From Nitrospiraceae bacterium (lineage in GTDB: Bacteria; Nitrospirota; Nitrospiria; Nitrospirales; UBA8639), in NCBI GenBank assembly GCA_020632595.1, contig JACKFF010000003.1:124001-188000 (forward strand): a stretch of 64,000 nt of DNA, read 5' to 3'. Positions 8,922 to 17,684 of the stretch are shown here, piece by piece. A model generated the notes under the pieces. The model was not told the DNA's origin and searched no databases. It worked only from the letters and a program-made list of their open reading frames with translations. Within the stretch, counting starts at the first letter, position 1. The number at the start of each line of letters is the position of its first letter. The position numbers were made by a program, and so were the translations under genes.

Positions 8922-9398
8922 TTATCCTTTAAACAAGATAACCAGAATAATTCCCAATAAAAGCCAAAGAGGTATGGACAACATTAAACCCCAGGCCAAG
9001 CCTTGCGCTGTTTTTAAGCGGCCTTTTAAGGTTTGTTTTTCCAACGCTTTCGATATCCGCAACCTGACGTCCTCGAGATGAAAGGGTTTGGTAATATAAT
9101 CATCGGCCCCACGATTAATAGCCTCCACAGCTGTGCCAATGGAAGGATGTCCAGTGATCATCAGAAAAATCACCTCATCATTTTTGACGTCCCGAATACG
9201 CCTCAACAACTCCATCCCATCCATATTGGGCATAATCAAGTCCGCCATTATCACGTCAAAGTCACCCTTCCGATATTGATTCAAGGCCTCTTCTCCATTT
9301 TCGGCCATGACGACGGTATAACCCAACGATAGTAAGAACTCTGACAAGGCTTCCCGAACTCCCTTGTCGTCATCCACAACCAAGATGCGTTCAGCCAT
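8922..9398 (-). CDS. Response-regulator receiver protein with C-terminal membrane helix
   Basis: Residues 1-122 form a complete receiver domain: acidic pocket DDD at 9-11, phosphoacceptor Asp in VIMADLIMPNMDG near residue 53, Thr in MITGHPS near 83, and Lys in YITKPFHLED near 105. Instead of a DNA-binding or enzymatic output there is a short basic linker (KGRLKTAQ) and one hydrophobic segment of about 22 residues (WGLMLSIPLWLLLGIILVILF), ending in KG. It therefore looks like a receiver tethered to the inner membrane by its C-terminus. No histidine kinase is adjacent. Confidence 0.85.
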   Translation of the reverse strand: MAERILVVDDDKGVREALSEFLLSLGYTVVMAENGEEALNQYRKGDFDVIMADLIMPNMDGMELLRRIRDVKNDEVIFLMITGHPSIGTAVEAINRGADDYITKPFHLEDVRLRISKALEKQTLKGRLKTAQGLAWGLMLSIPLWLLLGIILVILFKG

Positions 9399-9460
9399 TT
9401 CTTTCCACCTTTTCCTTATCAGAGAACTCCATCTAAAAACGACAGACCTAATTGTTGAAA

Positions 9461-10150
9461 TCAGGGTAATTCGACCACCACCACATCCGGCGGGACATCG
9501 AAAGTCAGCTGACTGGACGGAAGGCCCGTATTCGCCTGAATATGGTCAAACATCACGTGGGAGATATTCCCGCTCACCTCAAACAAGGTAATACCCTGAA
9601 TAAAATACGTATCAGGAAAGAGTTTGAGCACAATCTTCTTGATAGTTGGTGGGGTTTGGTCGACAGGCTTAGGGACCAGGGTGAGACTTGGGAACTTTTC
9701 ATTATCCTTCGAGCCATCTGCGGATTCCAGAATCGTAAATTGCTGAGAGAGATTTCCTGCCCCCTGAAGAAGAGCTAGGGGCCCCTTGGACGCAGCCATT
9801 TGCGTAAGGACCCCTTTGACCACCTGCTGATGCTCAGGGACATACATCATCACCTGATCACCATTCACATAAATCTGCTCTTCCGATGGGTGAAGATAAT
9901 CCCATCGAAGCAATCCAGGTTTTTTTAAATAGAGCCGCCCTGAAGACGTAAACCCCGTCGTAAACCCCTCAAGAATGGTTTCCTGAACAAAGTCAGCTTG
10001 CAAATCTTTGGTCTGAGCATAACGAGCATCGACTTTCTTAACAATTTCCTGCGTAACGGATACCGATGCAGCCGAGGCGTCGAATACAGGCATCATAAAG
10101 CAAGCAATGCCTAGAAAGATGGCCCCTCGCAGGAACAGCAGTAACATCAT
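9461..10150 (-). CDS. lolA: Outer-membrane lipoprotein carrier protein LolA
   Basis: LolA is the periplasmic chaperone that takes lipoproteins from LolCDE to the outer membrane. The N-terminus is a signal peptide (hydrophobic LLLFLRGAIFLGIACFMM, cut near DASA). The mature protein has the family's opening helix VDARYAQTKDLQADFVQET, followed by SSGRLYLKKPGLLRWDY, the typical strand with the conserved Arg-Trp. Total length 229 fits. It starts with ATGA overlapping the ftsK stop, suggesting coupling to ftsK. Confidence 0.9.
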   Translation of the reverse strand: MMLLLFLRGAIFLGIACFMMPVFDASAASVSVTQEIVKKVDARYAQTKDLQADFVQETILEGFTTGFTSSGRLYLKKPGLLRWDYLHPSEEQIYVNGDQVMMYVPEHQQVVKGVLTQMAASKGPLALLQGAGNLSQQFTILESADGSKDNEKFPSLTLVPKPVDQTPPTIKKIVLKLFPDTYFIQGITLFEVSGNISHVMFDHIQANTGLPSSQLTFDVPPDVVVVELP

Positions 10151-12528
10151 CCTATCTCCGCGATAGCCGTACTTCGAGCGAGGACCTCTCGTCTCCCATC
10201 ACGCCCTGGAGCGCTCACCAGACCTTCCTCCTCCATTTGCTCAATCATCCGGGCTGCTCGGGGATACCCCACACGCAAGCGACGCTGGATAAACGAGGCC
10301 GAGGCTTGCCCTGTGGTCATTACCAATTCTCTTGCTCGCTCATAGGTCTCATCGCGATCCTGCTCATCCACCGAGGGTTCTTGAACGGACTCTAAGGCCA
10401 TAGGGTCATAGACGGGAGTGGCTTGAGATTTCACCCATTCCACTACCCCCCGCACTTCCTCATCCGAGACATAAGGACCGTGCAGTCGGTTTATTCCACC
10501 GGTGCCCGAGGACAAAAACAGCATATCACCTTTTCCCAAAAGACTTTCTGCTCCATTTGCATCTAAAATGGTCCGGGAATCAATTTTGGAAGAAACCTGA
10601 TAAGCGATACGTGCAGGAAAATTAGCCTTGATCAATCCGGTCACGACGTCAACTGATGGTCTTTGAGTCGCCAAAACAAGATGAATGCCTGATGCACGGG
10701 CCATCTGAGCAAGTCGGGCTATGCGATCTTCAATATCCTTAGGAGCCACCATAATTAGATCGGCAAACTCATCAATGACCACAACAATGTAGGGCAACAG
10801 AACCCGCTCTTCATGTGAAGACTCCAACAGGGGTGCCCCTTCCTCCACATTCATCGATTGGCCTTTGCTCAGCTTCTTCACAGTCTGAAGTGGAGAACCG
10901 GTCTTTTGAGAATCGGTAACCTTTTTATTATAAGCATCAATATTTCGAACCCCCAATTCCGCTAACACCTGGTAACGACGCTCCATTTCTTGTACGACCC
11001 ACCCAAGCCCACGAGCAGCCTCCTTGGGATTTGTGATGACCGGGCGAATGAGGTGGGGAATCCCATCGTACACCTGCAATTCCAACACTTTGGGATCAAT
11101 TAACAGGAGTTTTACTTCATCGGGATGGGCGGTAAAAAGGATATTCAATAACAAGCAATTCAACCCCACACTCTTCCCGGACCCCGTAGCGCCCGCTACC
11201 AACAAATGGGGCATGGTACGGAGATCCGTCACAACCGGTCGCCCAAAGATATCTTTCCCTAAGGCCAATGCCAGCTTTGAGCGGGCCCGCGTGAAGGTTT
11301 CTGATGTCAACATCTCTTTCAATCCAACCGTTTCCCGCTGAGGATTGGGCACTTCAATACCTACGGTGGATTTCCCTGGGAGAGGAGCCACTACTCGAAC
11401 TTTTAATGCTTTTAGGGCCATGGCCAGGTCATCAGCCAAATTCACAATACGGGCGACCTTAATGCCGGGACCGGGAGCAAACTCATACATGGTAATCACC
11501 GGTCCGGGATGCACATCCGTGACGCCCCCCTCAATCCCAAAACTTGCCAAGGTGTTCACAAGAACTTCGGACTGAGATTTCAACACCGCATCAGTCTGAT
11601 GAGCCGCCCGCGCAGCATGGGTATCCAGCAGGTCGGTGGGGGAAGGCATTTGATAGGACTTGGAAATTTTCGTGCGAGAGATAAAGCTGTCGTCGACTTC
11701 CTCAATAAATGGAAGAGTAGAGGCTATCTCAATTGTGGCTGGCAAATCATCTCTTTTCATCTTGGATGATTTAGACTTGGGCTCCAAAGTTTCCAATACC
11801 AGCGCACCAATACCACCACGTGCAGCCAATTGACGATTAATTCGAATTGATTTATTCATTTTTGGTTGGGAGTCCGAGACCCACCAGTCTCGTTCTCTCA
11901 CCGATTCCACCACGGTATTTTTGAGGCGCCCCATAAAATTCAAGAGAGTTCGGACAATTTGCCCAATCGATACCGGCACAAGCAAAAGAAAGGCAATCAG
12001 TAACAGGGCCGCCAATATGATCGTGGCACCGGTGACCGCCAGATAGGACCCGAGTCCGGCCGCTACCCACTGCCCCATGACTCCACCCTGGCTTACCCCT
12101 AAGACATCCATCTCAGATACTTGAGGCCCGGCTGAAAACCGAAGATGTAGCAGTGCGCTGAAAGATAGAACACCAAGCAGCGATCCCAGAAGACTGCCTG
12201 ACGTTATACGAAGTTTTTCGCCCCATAGGACGCTTAAACCCAACACGATGAGCAAGCAGGGCACCACATAAGCCCCCCCTCCCGCCATAGTAAGGAGGGA
12301 AAACGCGAGAGTAGCCCCAATCAGACCTACAGCATTTTCGGGAATTGAATTTGAGGAAGGTTGCTCGGCAAAAAGGATCGGGTCGGAAGGAGAAAATGTG
12401 GCTAGGCTGAGCAGCCCCAGAATGCCCAAAGTCGCGACTAAAATTCCTACAACTTGTGTGGTTAAGACAGAAAATCCCTTAGGTTGGTCTTTAGTTGGCT
12501 TGCTCTTTGAACTAGGGAAGACACTCAT
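10147..12528 (-). CDS. ftsK: DNA translocase FtsK/SpoIIIE
   Basis: A septum-anchored DNA pump that clears chromosome termini during division and activates dimer resolution. The first 200 residues hold several membrane segments, followed by a fairly short linker compared with E. coli. The motor has Walker A (VAGATGSGKSVGLN) around residue 440, Walker B (YIVVVIDEFADL), and the ATQRPSVDVVTG segment. The C-terminal gamma winged helix (FIQRRLRVGYPRAARMIEQM) that reads orientation sequences is intact. I chose ATG 12528 over a TTG one codon earlier, since TAGGA lies at a normal distance. It is followed by lolA in overlap. Confidence 0.95.
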   Translation of the reverse strand: MSVFPSSKSKPTKDQPKGFSVLTTQVVGILVATLGILGLLSLATFSPSDPILFAEQPSSNSIPENAVGLIGATLAFSLLTMAGGGAYVVPCLLIVLGLSVLWGEKLRITSGSLLGSLLGVLSFSALLHLRFSAGPQVSEMDVLGVSQGGVMGQWVAAGLGSYLAVTGATIILAALLLIAFLLLVPVSIGQIVRTLLNFMGRLKNTVVESVRERDWWVSDSQPKMNKSIRINRQLAARGGIGALVLETLEPKSKSSKMKRDDLPATIEIASTLPFIEEVDDSFISRTKISKSYQMPSPTDLLDTHAARAAHQTDAVLKSQSEVLVNTLASFGIEGGVTDVHPGPVITMYEFAPGPGIKVARIVNLADDLAMALKALKVRVVAPLPGKSTVGIEVPNPQRETVGLKEMLTSETFTRARSKLALALGKDIFGRPVVTDLRTMPHLLVAGATGSGKSVGLNCLLLNILFTAHPDEVKLLLIDPKVLELQVYDGIPHLIRPVITNPKEAARGLGWVVQEMERRYQVLAELGVRNIDAYNKKVTDSQKTGSPLQTVKKLSKGQSMNVEEGAPLLESSHEERVLLPYIVVVIDEFADLIMVAPKDIEDRIARLAQMARASGIHLVLATQRPSVDVVTGLIKANFPARIAYQVSSKIDSRTILDANGAESLLGKGDMLFLSSGTGGINRLHGPYVSDEEVRGVVEWVKSQATPVYDPMALESVQEPSVDEQDRDETYERARELVMTTGQASASFIQRRLRVGYPRAARMIEQMEEEGLVSAPGRDGRREVLARSTAIAEIG

Positions 12529-12608
12529 CAAAAAATCCTACCATAAGTGTTTCTATCGAGCAAACAACCCTTACGCATATGACTAGATTATACAAAGTCC
12601 TGTAGATG

Positions 12609-13424
12609 TTACGAAGCGGAGGGCAGCATTGGGTCATTGAGAGCTTCACTTAATTGCTGAAACTCCCCCACTGAAAGCGTTTCTGCTCGCCTAGTTAATG
12701 GGATGCCTGTGCGCTCTTGAGCACTTTCTAGGCAGGTCAAAGAAAAACCTGCTCCTCGTAGTGCGTTGAGAAGAGTTTTTCGGCGTTGCGCAAATGCTGC
12801 CCGCACCACTAAAGCAAATGCCTCTGCTTCTTGAGTAGAATAAGTCTGATGAACAGAAATATCCAATCGTACCACTCCCGAATCGACATCAGGAACGGGG
12901 CGAAAGCATTTCCGAGACACCGGGAAACCGAAACGGACATCAGCCAGGCGTTGCGCCATGACGGATAGCACTCCATAATCTTTAGTATTGGGCCGGGCGG
13001 TTAACCGCTTGGCAACTTCCAGTTGTACGGTTAAGACCATTCGACGGATCCTGGGCCGGGCTTCTAACAACCGAAACATGATGGGGGTTGAAATGTTATA
13101 GGGCAGATTAGCTACCACCACGGCAGGTTCTGGGAGTTGATCAAAGGAAAAGCGAAGCGCATCATGCTCCTGAATATCAAGGTTCGAATACTCAGCAAAT
13201 TCTTCCTTCAAAAAAACTACCATCCGAGGATCGACTTCCAAGGCTAACACCTGCTTCGCCGATTGGCACAACAATCTGGTCAACGCCCCGCCACCCGGTC
13301 CAATTTCACAGACATAATCATCAGGCTGGAGGTCCGCCAGATGAATAATTTTTCGGAGCAAATTTTGGTCAATAAGGAAATGCTGACCGAGCCGTTTGCG
13401 CGGATAAGGAGGGAGGGGTGCCAT
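12609..13424 (-). CDS. rsmA: 16S rRNA (adenine1518-N6/adenine1519-N6)-dimethyltransferase
   Basis: RsmA (KsgA) dimethylates two adjacent adenines in the 3' hairpin of 16S rRNA during late 30S assembly. The sequence opens with RKRLGQHFLIDQNLLRKI, the family signature, then the SAM site CEIGPGGGALTRLL and the catalytic motif NLPYNIS. The C-terminal helical domain (KTLLNALRG) is present and the 271-residue length is normal. No strong ribosome site is visible before the ATG. It sits between ftsK and a small hypothetical gene, all on the minus strand. Confidence 0.95.
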   Translation of the reverse strand: MAPLPPYPRKRLGQHFLIDQNLLRKIIHLADLQPDDYVCEIGPGGGALTRLLCQSAKQVLALEVDPRMVVFLKEEFAEYSNLDIQEHDALRFSFDQLPEPAVVVANLPYNISTPIMFRLLEARPRIRRMVLTVQLEVAKRLTARPNTKDYGVLSVMAQRLADVRFGFPVSRKCFRPVPDVDSGVVRLDISVHQTYSTQEAEAFALVVRAAFAQRRKTLLNALRGAGFSLTCLESAQERTGIPLTRRAETLSVGEFQQLSEALNDPMLPSAS

Positions 13425-13482
13425 TATAGGCAGGGAAGAAAATGAAAAGGGTCAAACCGGCGCTTCATATAGGAAGGAGGCA

Positions 13483-13797
13483 TCAGGGTATACCGGTAGT
13501 CTGAATATCCTTAACTAACTTCTTAAGATGCCGACGGCACATGTCCACTTCATCGGCTAATTCATCAAACACATCGCCCACAAAATAGGTGGTCTCCAAC
13601 CATTCCTTGGTAATGTGCTGAAGATATGCCTCGCTCACGTAGGGCTCTAGACCATTAATCACTTTTCTCTTCCATTTGGTGACGTGGTCTTTCCCCTGCA
13701 CCGCATTGAGGGCCTTCTCCGCCTGTGCGTGAATAGTCGTGATTTCCTCTATTTGGCTCTGTATATAGGCCAATAGTTCTGATGTCTGATCAGTCAT
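13483..13797 (-). CDS. Small hypothetical protein, helical
   Basis: A protein of about 104 residues, predicted mostly helical, with several acidic and basic heptad-like stretches (YIQSQIEEITTIHAQAEKALNAV) and a more conserved-looking middle (HVTKWKRKVINGLEPYVSEAYLQHI). No signal or membrane segment is present. I chose the ATG at 13797 because an AGGA box lies seven bases upstream; ATGs at 13800 and 13815 are alternatives. It lies between fmt and rsmA. I do not recognise a family. Confidence 0.6.
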   Translation of the reverse strand: MTDQTSELLAYIQSQIEEITTIHAQAEKALNAVQGKDHVTKWKRKVINGLEPYVSEAYLQHITKEWLETTYFVGDVFDELADEVDMCRRHLKKLVKDIQTTGIP

Positions 13798-13881
13798 CAT
13801 AGTATCCTTTTCCATCAAAACAGGTCATACGAAAACGCCTGATACCAGAACCTTCCGGTCCCACACATTTTTACCACGCAA

Positions 13882-14865
13882 TTACACCGCACAATCGTCC
13901 TGCTTCCCCATTGAAAAGGTCATGCCGATGGTAACTCGATGCCCGGCTACATAGTCGGAAACCTGCATGCGTTTTTTATTTTCAGGTTGAATCTCCAAAA
14001 GATTCAAACTTCCCTGACCAGTTTGAACACGGATGGCCTGTTTCGTGACGGCAGTAATAGTGCCTGGGGCCTGAGAAATGTCAGGGGCAGGATGCCGGAT
14101 ACCTGGCTCCTGATCTTCAATCTGAACTTTCCAAATCCCCCATCGTTCGCCCTCCAGGAAAGTATACACACCTGGCCAGGGCGACAGCCCGCGAATGCGA
14201 TTGGCAAGGGTTCGCGCCGGCCGATCCCAATACATCAACCCATCTTCTTTGGTTAAGAGGGGCGCCATAGTGGCCGCTGAATCATTTTGGGGAATAGGCG
14301 GTATTGTGCCCGCAACCCATCCACGCAGAGTCCTGACCAGTAGGGCTCCGCCAACCTGAGCCATTCGTGGAACTAACTCTCCTGAGGTTTCGTCCGGACC
14401 AATAGAAATTTCTTCCTGTTGAAGAATGGCCCCCGTATCCATTCCTTGGTCCATAAGCATAATGGTAACCCCGGTCTTCTCCTCTCCCTGGATTACAGCC
14501 CATTGAATGGGAGCAGCCCCCCGATATTTCGGGAGAAGGGAACCATGAACATTCAGGCATCCTTTCGGGGGAAGATCAAGAATGGGTTTTGGCAAAATCC
14601 GGCCAAACGCAGCAACCACCACCACTTCAGGCTCCCATGCTCGAAGAGTTTCAAGCAATTTGGGATCCTTCATTTTTTCAGGCTGCACCACCGGGATATT
14701 TTGTGACAATGCCAGTGCCTTTACCGGCCCCACTTGAACTTTCTTCCCACGCCCACTCGGTCGGTCAGGCTGGCACACGACACCGACGACGGAAAATTCT
14801 GTCTGCAATAACTGCTGAAGCGTTGGAACCGCAAAGGCCGGGGTGCCCATAAACACAATGCGCAT
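13882..14865 (-). CDS. fmt: Methionyl-tRNA formyltransferase
   Basis: Fmt formylates initiator Met-tRNA using 10-formyl-tetrahydrofolate. The start MRIVFMGTPAFAVPTLQ is the family N-terminus; ATG 14865 has AAGGAAA at a good distance, so I dropped six upstream codons. The formyl-transfer core reads GCLNVHGSLLPKYRGAAPIQW with the catalytic Asn-His, then MDQGMDTGAIL, followed by a C-terminal OB-like domain (GLSPWPGVYTF). At 327 residues it is typical. The usual partner def (deformylase) is not next to it. Confidence 0.95.
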   Translation of the reverse strand: MRIVFMGTPAFAVPTLQQLLQTEFSVVGVVCQPDRPSGRGKKVQVGPVKALALSQNIPVVQPEKMKDPKLLETLRAWEPEVVVVAAFGRILPKPILDLPPKGCLNVHGSLLPKYRGAAPIQWAVIQGEEKTGVTIMLMDQGMDTGAILQQEEISIGPDETSGELVPRMAQVGGALLVRTLRGWVAGTIPPIPQNDSAATMAPLLTKEDGLMYWDRPARTLANRIRGLSPWPGVYTFLEGERWGIWKVQIEDQEPGIRHPAPDISQAPGTITAVTKQAIRVQTGQGSLNLLEIQPENKKRMQVSDYVAGHRVTIGMTFSMGKQDDCAV

Positions 14866-15087
14866 GACCAGTTTCCTTAACACCGGATAAAGAAGAAAAT
14901 CAATTGCTCAGAATATAGCTTGCTGACTCTTCAGGACAACAACTATCCACCTTGCGCGCCATTCCAAACCACTCAAACGGCCATAGCCACATGCATTGAC
15001 TCCCTTTCAATTACTGTGATAGAAGCCCACGCGGGGGCGCATTTCGATATTTTCGCTGACTTAAACTGTAGGAAATGGATCGCGAGC

Positions 15088-15843
15088 ATGGGTGGACATA
15101 GTCATTGGTCAACAATTAAGCGCCACAAAGGTGCACAAGACGCCAAGCGGGGGAAAATTTTCACGCGCGTGATCCGTGAAATTTCCATTGCCGCTCGTAG
15201 CGGGGGCGATCCCGACGGCAATCCGGCCTTACGCCAAGCTATTGCGAAATCCAAAGAAGTGAATATGCCTGCCGATACGGTCAAACGGGCTATTCAGCGA
15301 GGTACCGGAGAACTTCCGGGAATGCAATTCGAAGAGTTTATGTTGGAGGGCTATGGACCAGGAGGCACGGCACTCCTTCTCGAAATCTCGACCGACAAAC
15401 GTAATCGAACGGTAGCCGAAGTTCGAAATATTCTCACCAAAAATAATGGGACGATGGCCGAAGCCGGCGCCGTCGCCTGGCAATTTCAAAAAAAGGGGTT
15501 ACTGGTCATCGAGAACCAGGGGGTGACTGAAGACCAACTTTTCGAGCTGGCACTGGAAGCCGGAGCTGAAGACGTAAAACAAACTCCCACAGGATTTGAG
15601 GTCATTTCGGAACCGGCAAATTTCGAAGCCGTCAAGGAAGCCATACAGAAGGCTCAGATTGAAACCAGTCTGTCCGAGCTGACCTTTATTGCACAAAACC
15701 ATATTCAACTTGAAGGCAGAGATGCAGAGCAAGCCTTAAAACTCATGGATCTCCTAGAGGAGAACGAAGACGTGTCCAAGGTCCATGCCAACTTTGAGAT
15801 ATCTGACGAATTGATGGAGAAAATGGCTGCCGAAAGTGCCTAG
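15088..15843 (+). CDS. yebC: YebC/PmpR family protein
   Basis: A 251-residue member of the YebC family, known both as a transcriptional regulator and, more recently, as a ribosome-associated factor helping translation of proline stretches. The start MGGHSHWSTIKRHKGAQDAK is nearly invariant in the family, so the true start is ATG 15088; the longer open frame from 14920 is not used. DPDGNPALRQAI and GYGPGGTALL are further family motifs. It is in the usual place upstream of ruvA, but ruvC is missing from between them. Confidence 0.95.
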   Translation: MGGHSHWSTIKRHKGAQDAKRGKIFTRVIREISIAARSGGDPDGNPALRQAIAKSKEVNMPADTVKRAIQRGTGELPGMQFEEFMLEGYGPGGTALLLEISTDKRNRTVAEVRNILTKNNGTMAEAGAVAWQFQKKGLLVIENQGVTEDQLFELALEAGAEDVKQTPTGFEVISEPANFEAVKEAIQKAQIETSLSELTFIAQNHIQLEGRDAEQALKLMDLLEENEDVSKVHANFEISDELMEKMAAESA

Positions 15844-15968
15844 GAGGCCGTCCACCGCTCGACTGACCTATTGGGGAAACGCTGGGTTTATCCAGCCTTT
15901 CAGATCCGTCTCGACCAATTCGGCTCAAAAGTTCACAACCCCTGACTCAAACAAACAGAGCGTCGTTA

Positions 15969-16099
15969 TGAGCGCCAATCTCGGGCAGGCTCTCTGCCTT
16001 CCGGGTTCCACTCTGCTCTTCCTTGGCATTCTCCTTAATAATTTCTACTCTGCCCCTTCACAGTCTTTGAAATCCCTTCACGATTTGCAGAAAGTTTGA
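15969..16099 (+). CDS. Possible small ORF in the yebC-ruvA gap
   Basis: In the 269-bp gap between yebC and ruvA, where ruvC is often found, there is only a short frame of 43 codons (start MSANLGQALCLPGSTLLFLG, end SLHDLQKV). It has a hydrophobic middle and no clear ribosome site. It shows no resemblance to RuvC (no DPG motif). It may be non-coding or a remnant; I list it because nothing else explains the gap. Confidence 0.15.
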
Positions 16100-16112
16100 G
16101 TTTCGCACAATC

Positions 16113-16724
16113 ATGATCGCCTCCCTGTCAGGAACCCTTTTCTCAAAAACCCCGCAGGAGGCTGTAATTTCTGTACAGGGCGTGGGCTATCATGTGTTTA
16201 TTGCCCTTTCCACGTATTTCAGCCTTCCTGAAATCAATTCCACAGTGCAGGTTTTTGTCTCCACCCACCTGCGGAATGACACCATTCAGCTTTTTGGATT
16301 TTCCACCATGGAAGAGAAACAAGCTTTTTCACTGCTTACCACCATCAGCGGCATCGGACCGAAACTCGCCTTGAGTGCGTTATCGACCCTTTCCATCCCT
16401 GATTTGTGTACAGCTATTGAAACCGGTGACCTTGAAACCCTAGGCTCCATTCCCGGAGTCGGGAAAAAATCGGCAAGTCGAATCATTCTGGAGTTAAAAG
16501 ACAAAACCCAACGGATCATGCTTCCGGGTTCCCACAAACCCTCACCAGCCCCGACCCAATCCACCAACTTTCTCCGGGAAGAAGCCGCCTCCGCCCTCAT
16601 CAATTTGGGATATCGCGCCCCAGAGGTCAAAAATGCCATGAATCTCGCAACGGCCAAATTGGACGAAGCTTACGAACTCGAAGACCTCATCCGCACCACT
16701 CTTAAGGAGTTAGCTAAAGGTTAA
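16113..16724 (+). CDS. ruvA: Holliday junction branch migration protein RuvA
   Basis: RuvA tetramers bind four-way DNA junctions and load the RuvB motor. The 203-residue sequence has all three domains: an OB fold (MIASLSGTLF...VQGVGYHVFIALSTY), two helix-hairpin-helix motifs (TISGIGPKLALSALS and SIPGVGKKSASRIILELKDK), and a C-terminal RuvB-contact domain after a Pro/Ser linker. RuvB and ruvC are not adjacent. An AT-rich hairpin follows the stop codon. Confidence 0.95.
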   Translation: MIASLSGTLFSKTPQEAVISVQGVGYHVFIALSTYFSLPEINSTVQVFVSTHLRNDTIQLFGFSTMEEKQAFSLLTTISGIGPKLALSALSTLSIPDLCTAIETGDLETLGSIPGVGKKSASRIILELKDKTQRIMLPGSHKPSPAPTQSTNFLREEAASALINLGYRAPEVKNAMNLATAKLDEAYELEDLIRTTLKELAKG

Positions 16725-16732
16725 TTAAAAAA

Positions 16733-16750
16733 GTTCCTTTTTTAAGGAAC
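16733..16750. terminator. Hairpin after ruvA
   Basis: A perfect 7-bp stem GTTCCTT/AAGGAAC with a TTTT loop lies nine bases after the ruvA stop. On the plus strand it is not followed by a T-tract; on the minus strand the flanking A-run reads TTTTTT directly after the stem. It could therefore end minus-strand transcripts coming from 17047 onward, or weakly act in both directions. Confidence 0.4.
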
Positions 16751-17046
16751 CACACGTTTTGGCCTCACAGGAATATTGGGGTATTGGCCAAGGGCAAAGG
16801 CCATGAAATTCTTGATCAAAAATTGTGATCATAATGTTGAATCAGATATTGGGAGAGCAAAGGAGTGTTATTCCTGAAACCAAGACAATTAAGTGATGCC
16901 CTCAGAAATACAAATCCAATACCCCCACGGCAATCCTCAGAATTCACTCAGATGTTTACCATCCCATAGGAAACCGACAGGTACCCAATCGTGTCTATTT
17001 TTTTTGAGTTACAGAGTTGAAAGGACGGTGGGAGGCCTTAGACAGG
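16751..17046. other. Intergenic region with no supported gene
   Basis: About 300 bp between the post-ruvA hairpin and a convergent small zinc-ribbon gene. I see no ribosome site with a matching frame and no tRNA-like fold. Confidence 0.4.
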
Positions 17047-17229
17047 CTAGAGGGTTTCGCGGATTTTTTGACCGTTGTAGCCGCTTTCAAGAACCCGCTT
17101 AAAAAAGCGCAACACATCTGCTAAATCAAACCAAAATCCGCAATTGATACATTTTGCATTGAACCGGCGTGACACTAGGGTGTACTGACGTTCAACCAGC
17201 ATGGTTCCTTGGCATCTGAGACACGTCAT
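17047..17229 (-). CDS. Small zinc-ribbon-like protein
   Basis: A 60-residue protein with two CxxC knuckles: CLRC at residues 3-6 and CINC at 27-30, in the spacing of a treble-clef or rubredoxin-like zinc ribbon. The second half is hydrophobic-helical (DLADVLRFFKRVL). Such small ribbons often bind zinc and act in RNA or protein contacts, but the partner here is unknown. A weak AGG lies upstream. The two knuckles make a real gene more likely than chance. Confidence 0.5.
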   Translation of the reverse strand: MTCLRCQGTMLVERQYTLVSRRFNAKCINCGFWFDLADVLRFFKRVLESGYNGQKIRETL

Positions 17230-17365
17230 ATCAATACAGACCTACTTTCGGATAAGAGACTCACGATGGGCGGATAGGACCATCTCACCACTTTTCCCTC
17301 GTCAACCCCGAAGCCCAAAAAGACTACAGCCCCTTTCAACCTTTTTTTTGAAGCTTTCGAGTTAT

Positions 17366-17590
17366 CTAGCGAAGTCGATTTAGAATCACCGCCACACAAC
17401 CCGCAAGAACTCCACCTCCCAAAACCGTCAGTCCCATGGAAAGTATCCCTTCCCATGTCCCAGAATATGATGAACCATAAATCAGATCTCTCATGCCTCC
17501 CTGAACAAGCAAGACAGCTAAGGTCAAGAGAGACCCCATTCCAAACCACCAGCCAAAAGTTCGCACATTCTCCTCACAAGGCTGAATCAC
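17366..17590 (-). CDS. Possible small membrane protein
   Basis: A 74-residue frame starting at GTG 17590 with two hydrophobic stretches (about residues 16-32 and 48-68) joined by a Gly/Ser/Tyr loop, and a basic end (NRLR), giving the look of a small two-helix membrane protein. No good ribosome site is visible and no family is recognised. The call rests on hydrophobic patterning and its position between two other minus-strand genes. Confidence 0.35.
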   Translation of the reverse strand: MIQPCEENVRTFGWWFGMGSLLTLAVLLVQGGMRDLIYGSSYSGTWEGILSMGLTVLGGGVLAGCVAVILNRLR

Positions 17591-17684
17591 GCTTTGGACT
17601 GGCGTTACGCCTCTTTCTGAAAGGCAAAGTAACTGTAAACATTGCAGAAATCGGGTGTCAAGAAAATCATATTTGAAGAAGTGT

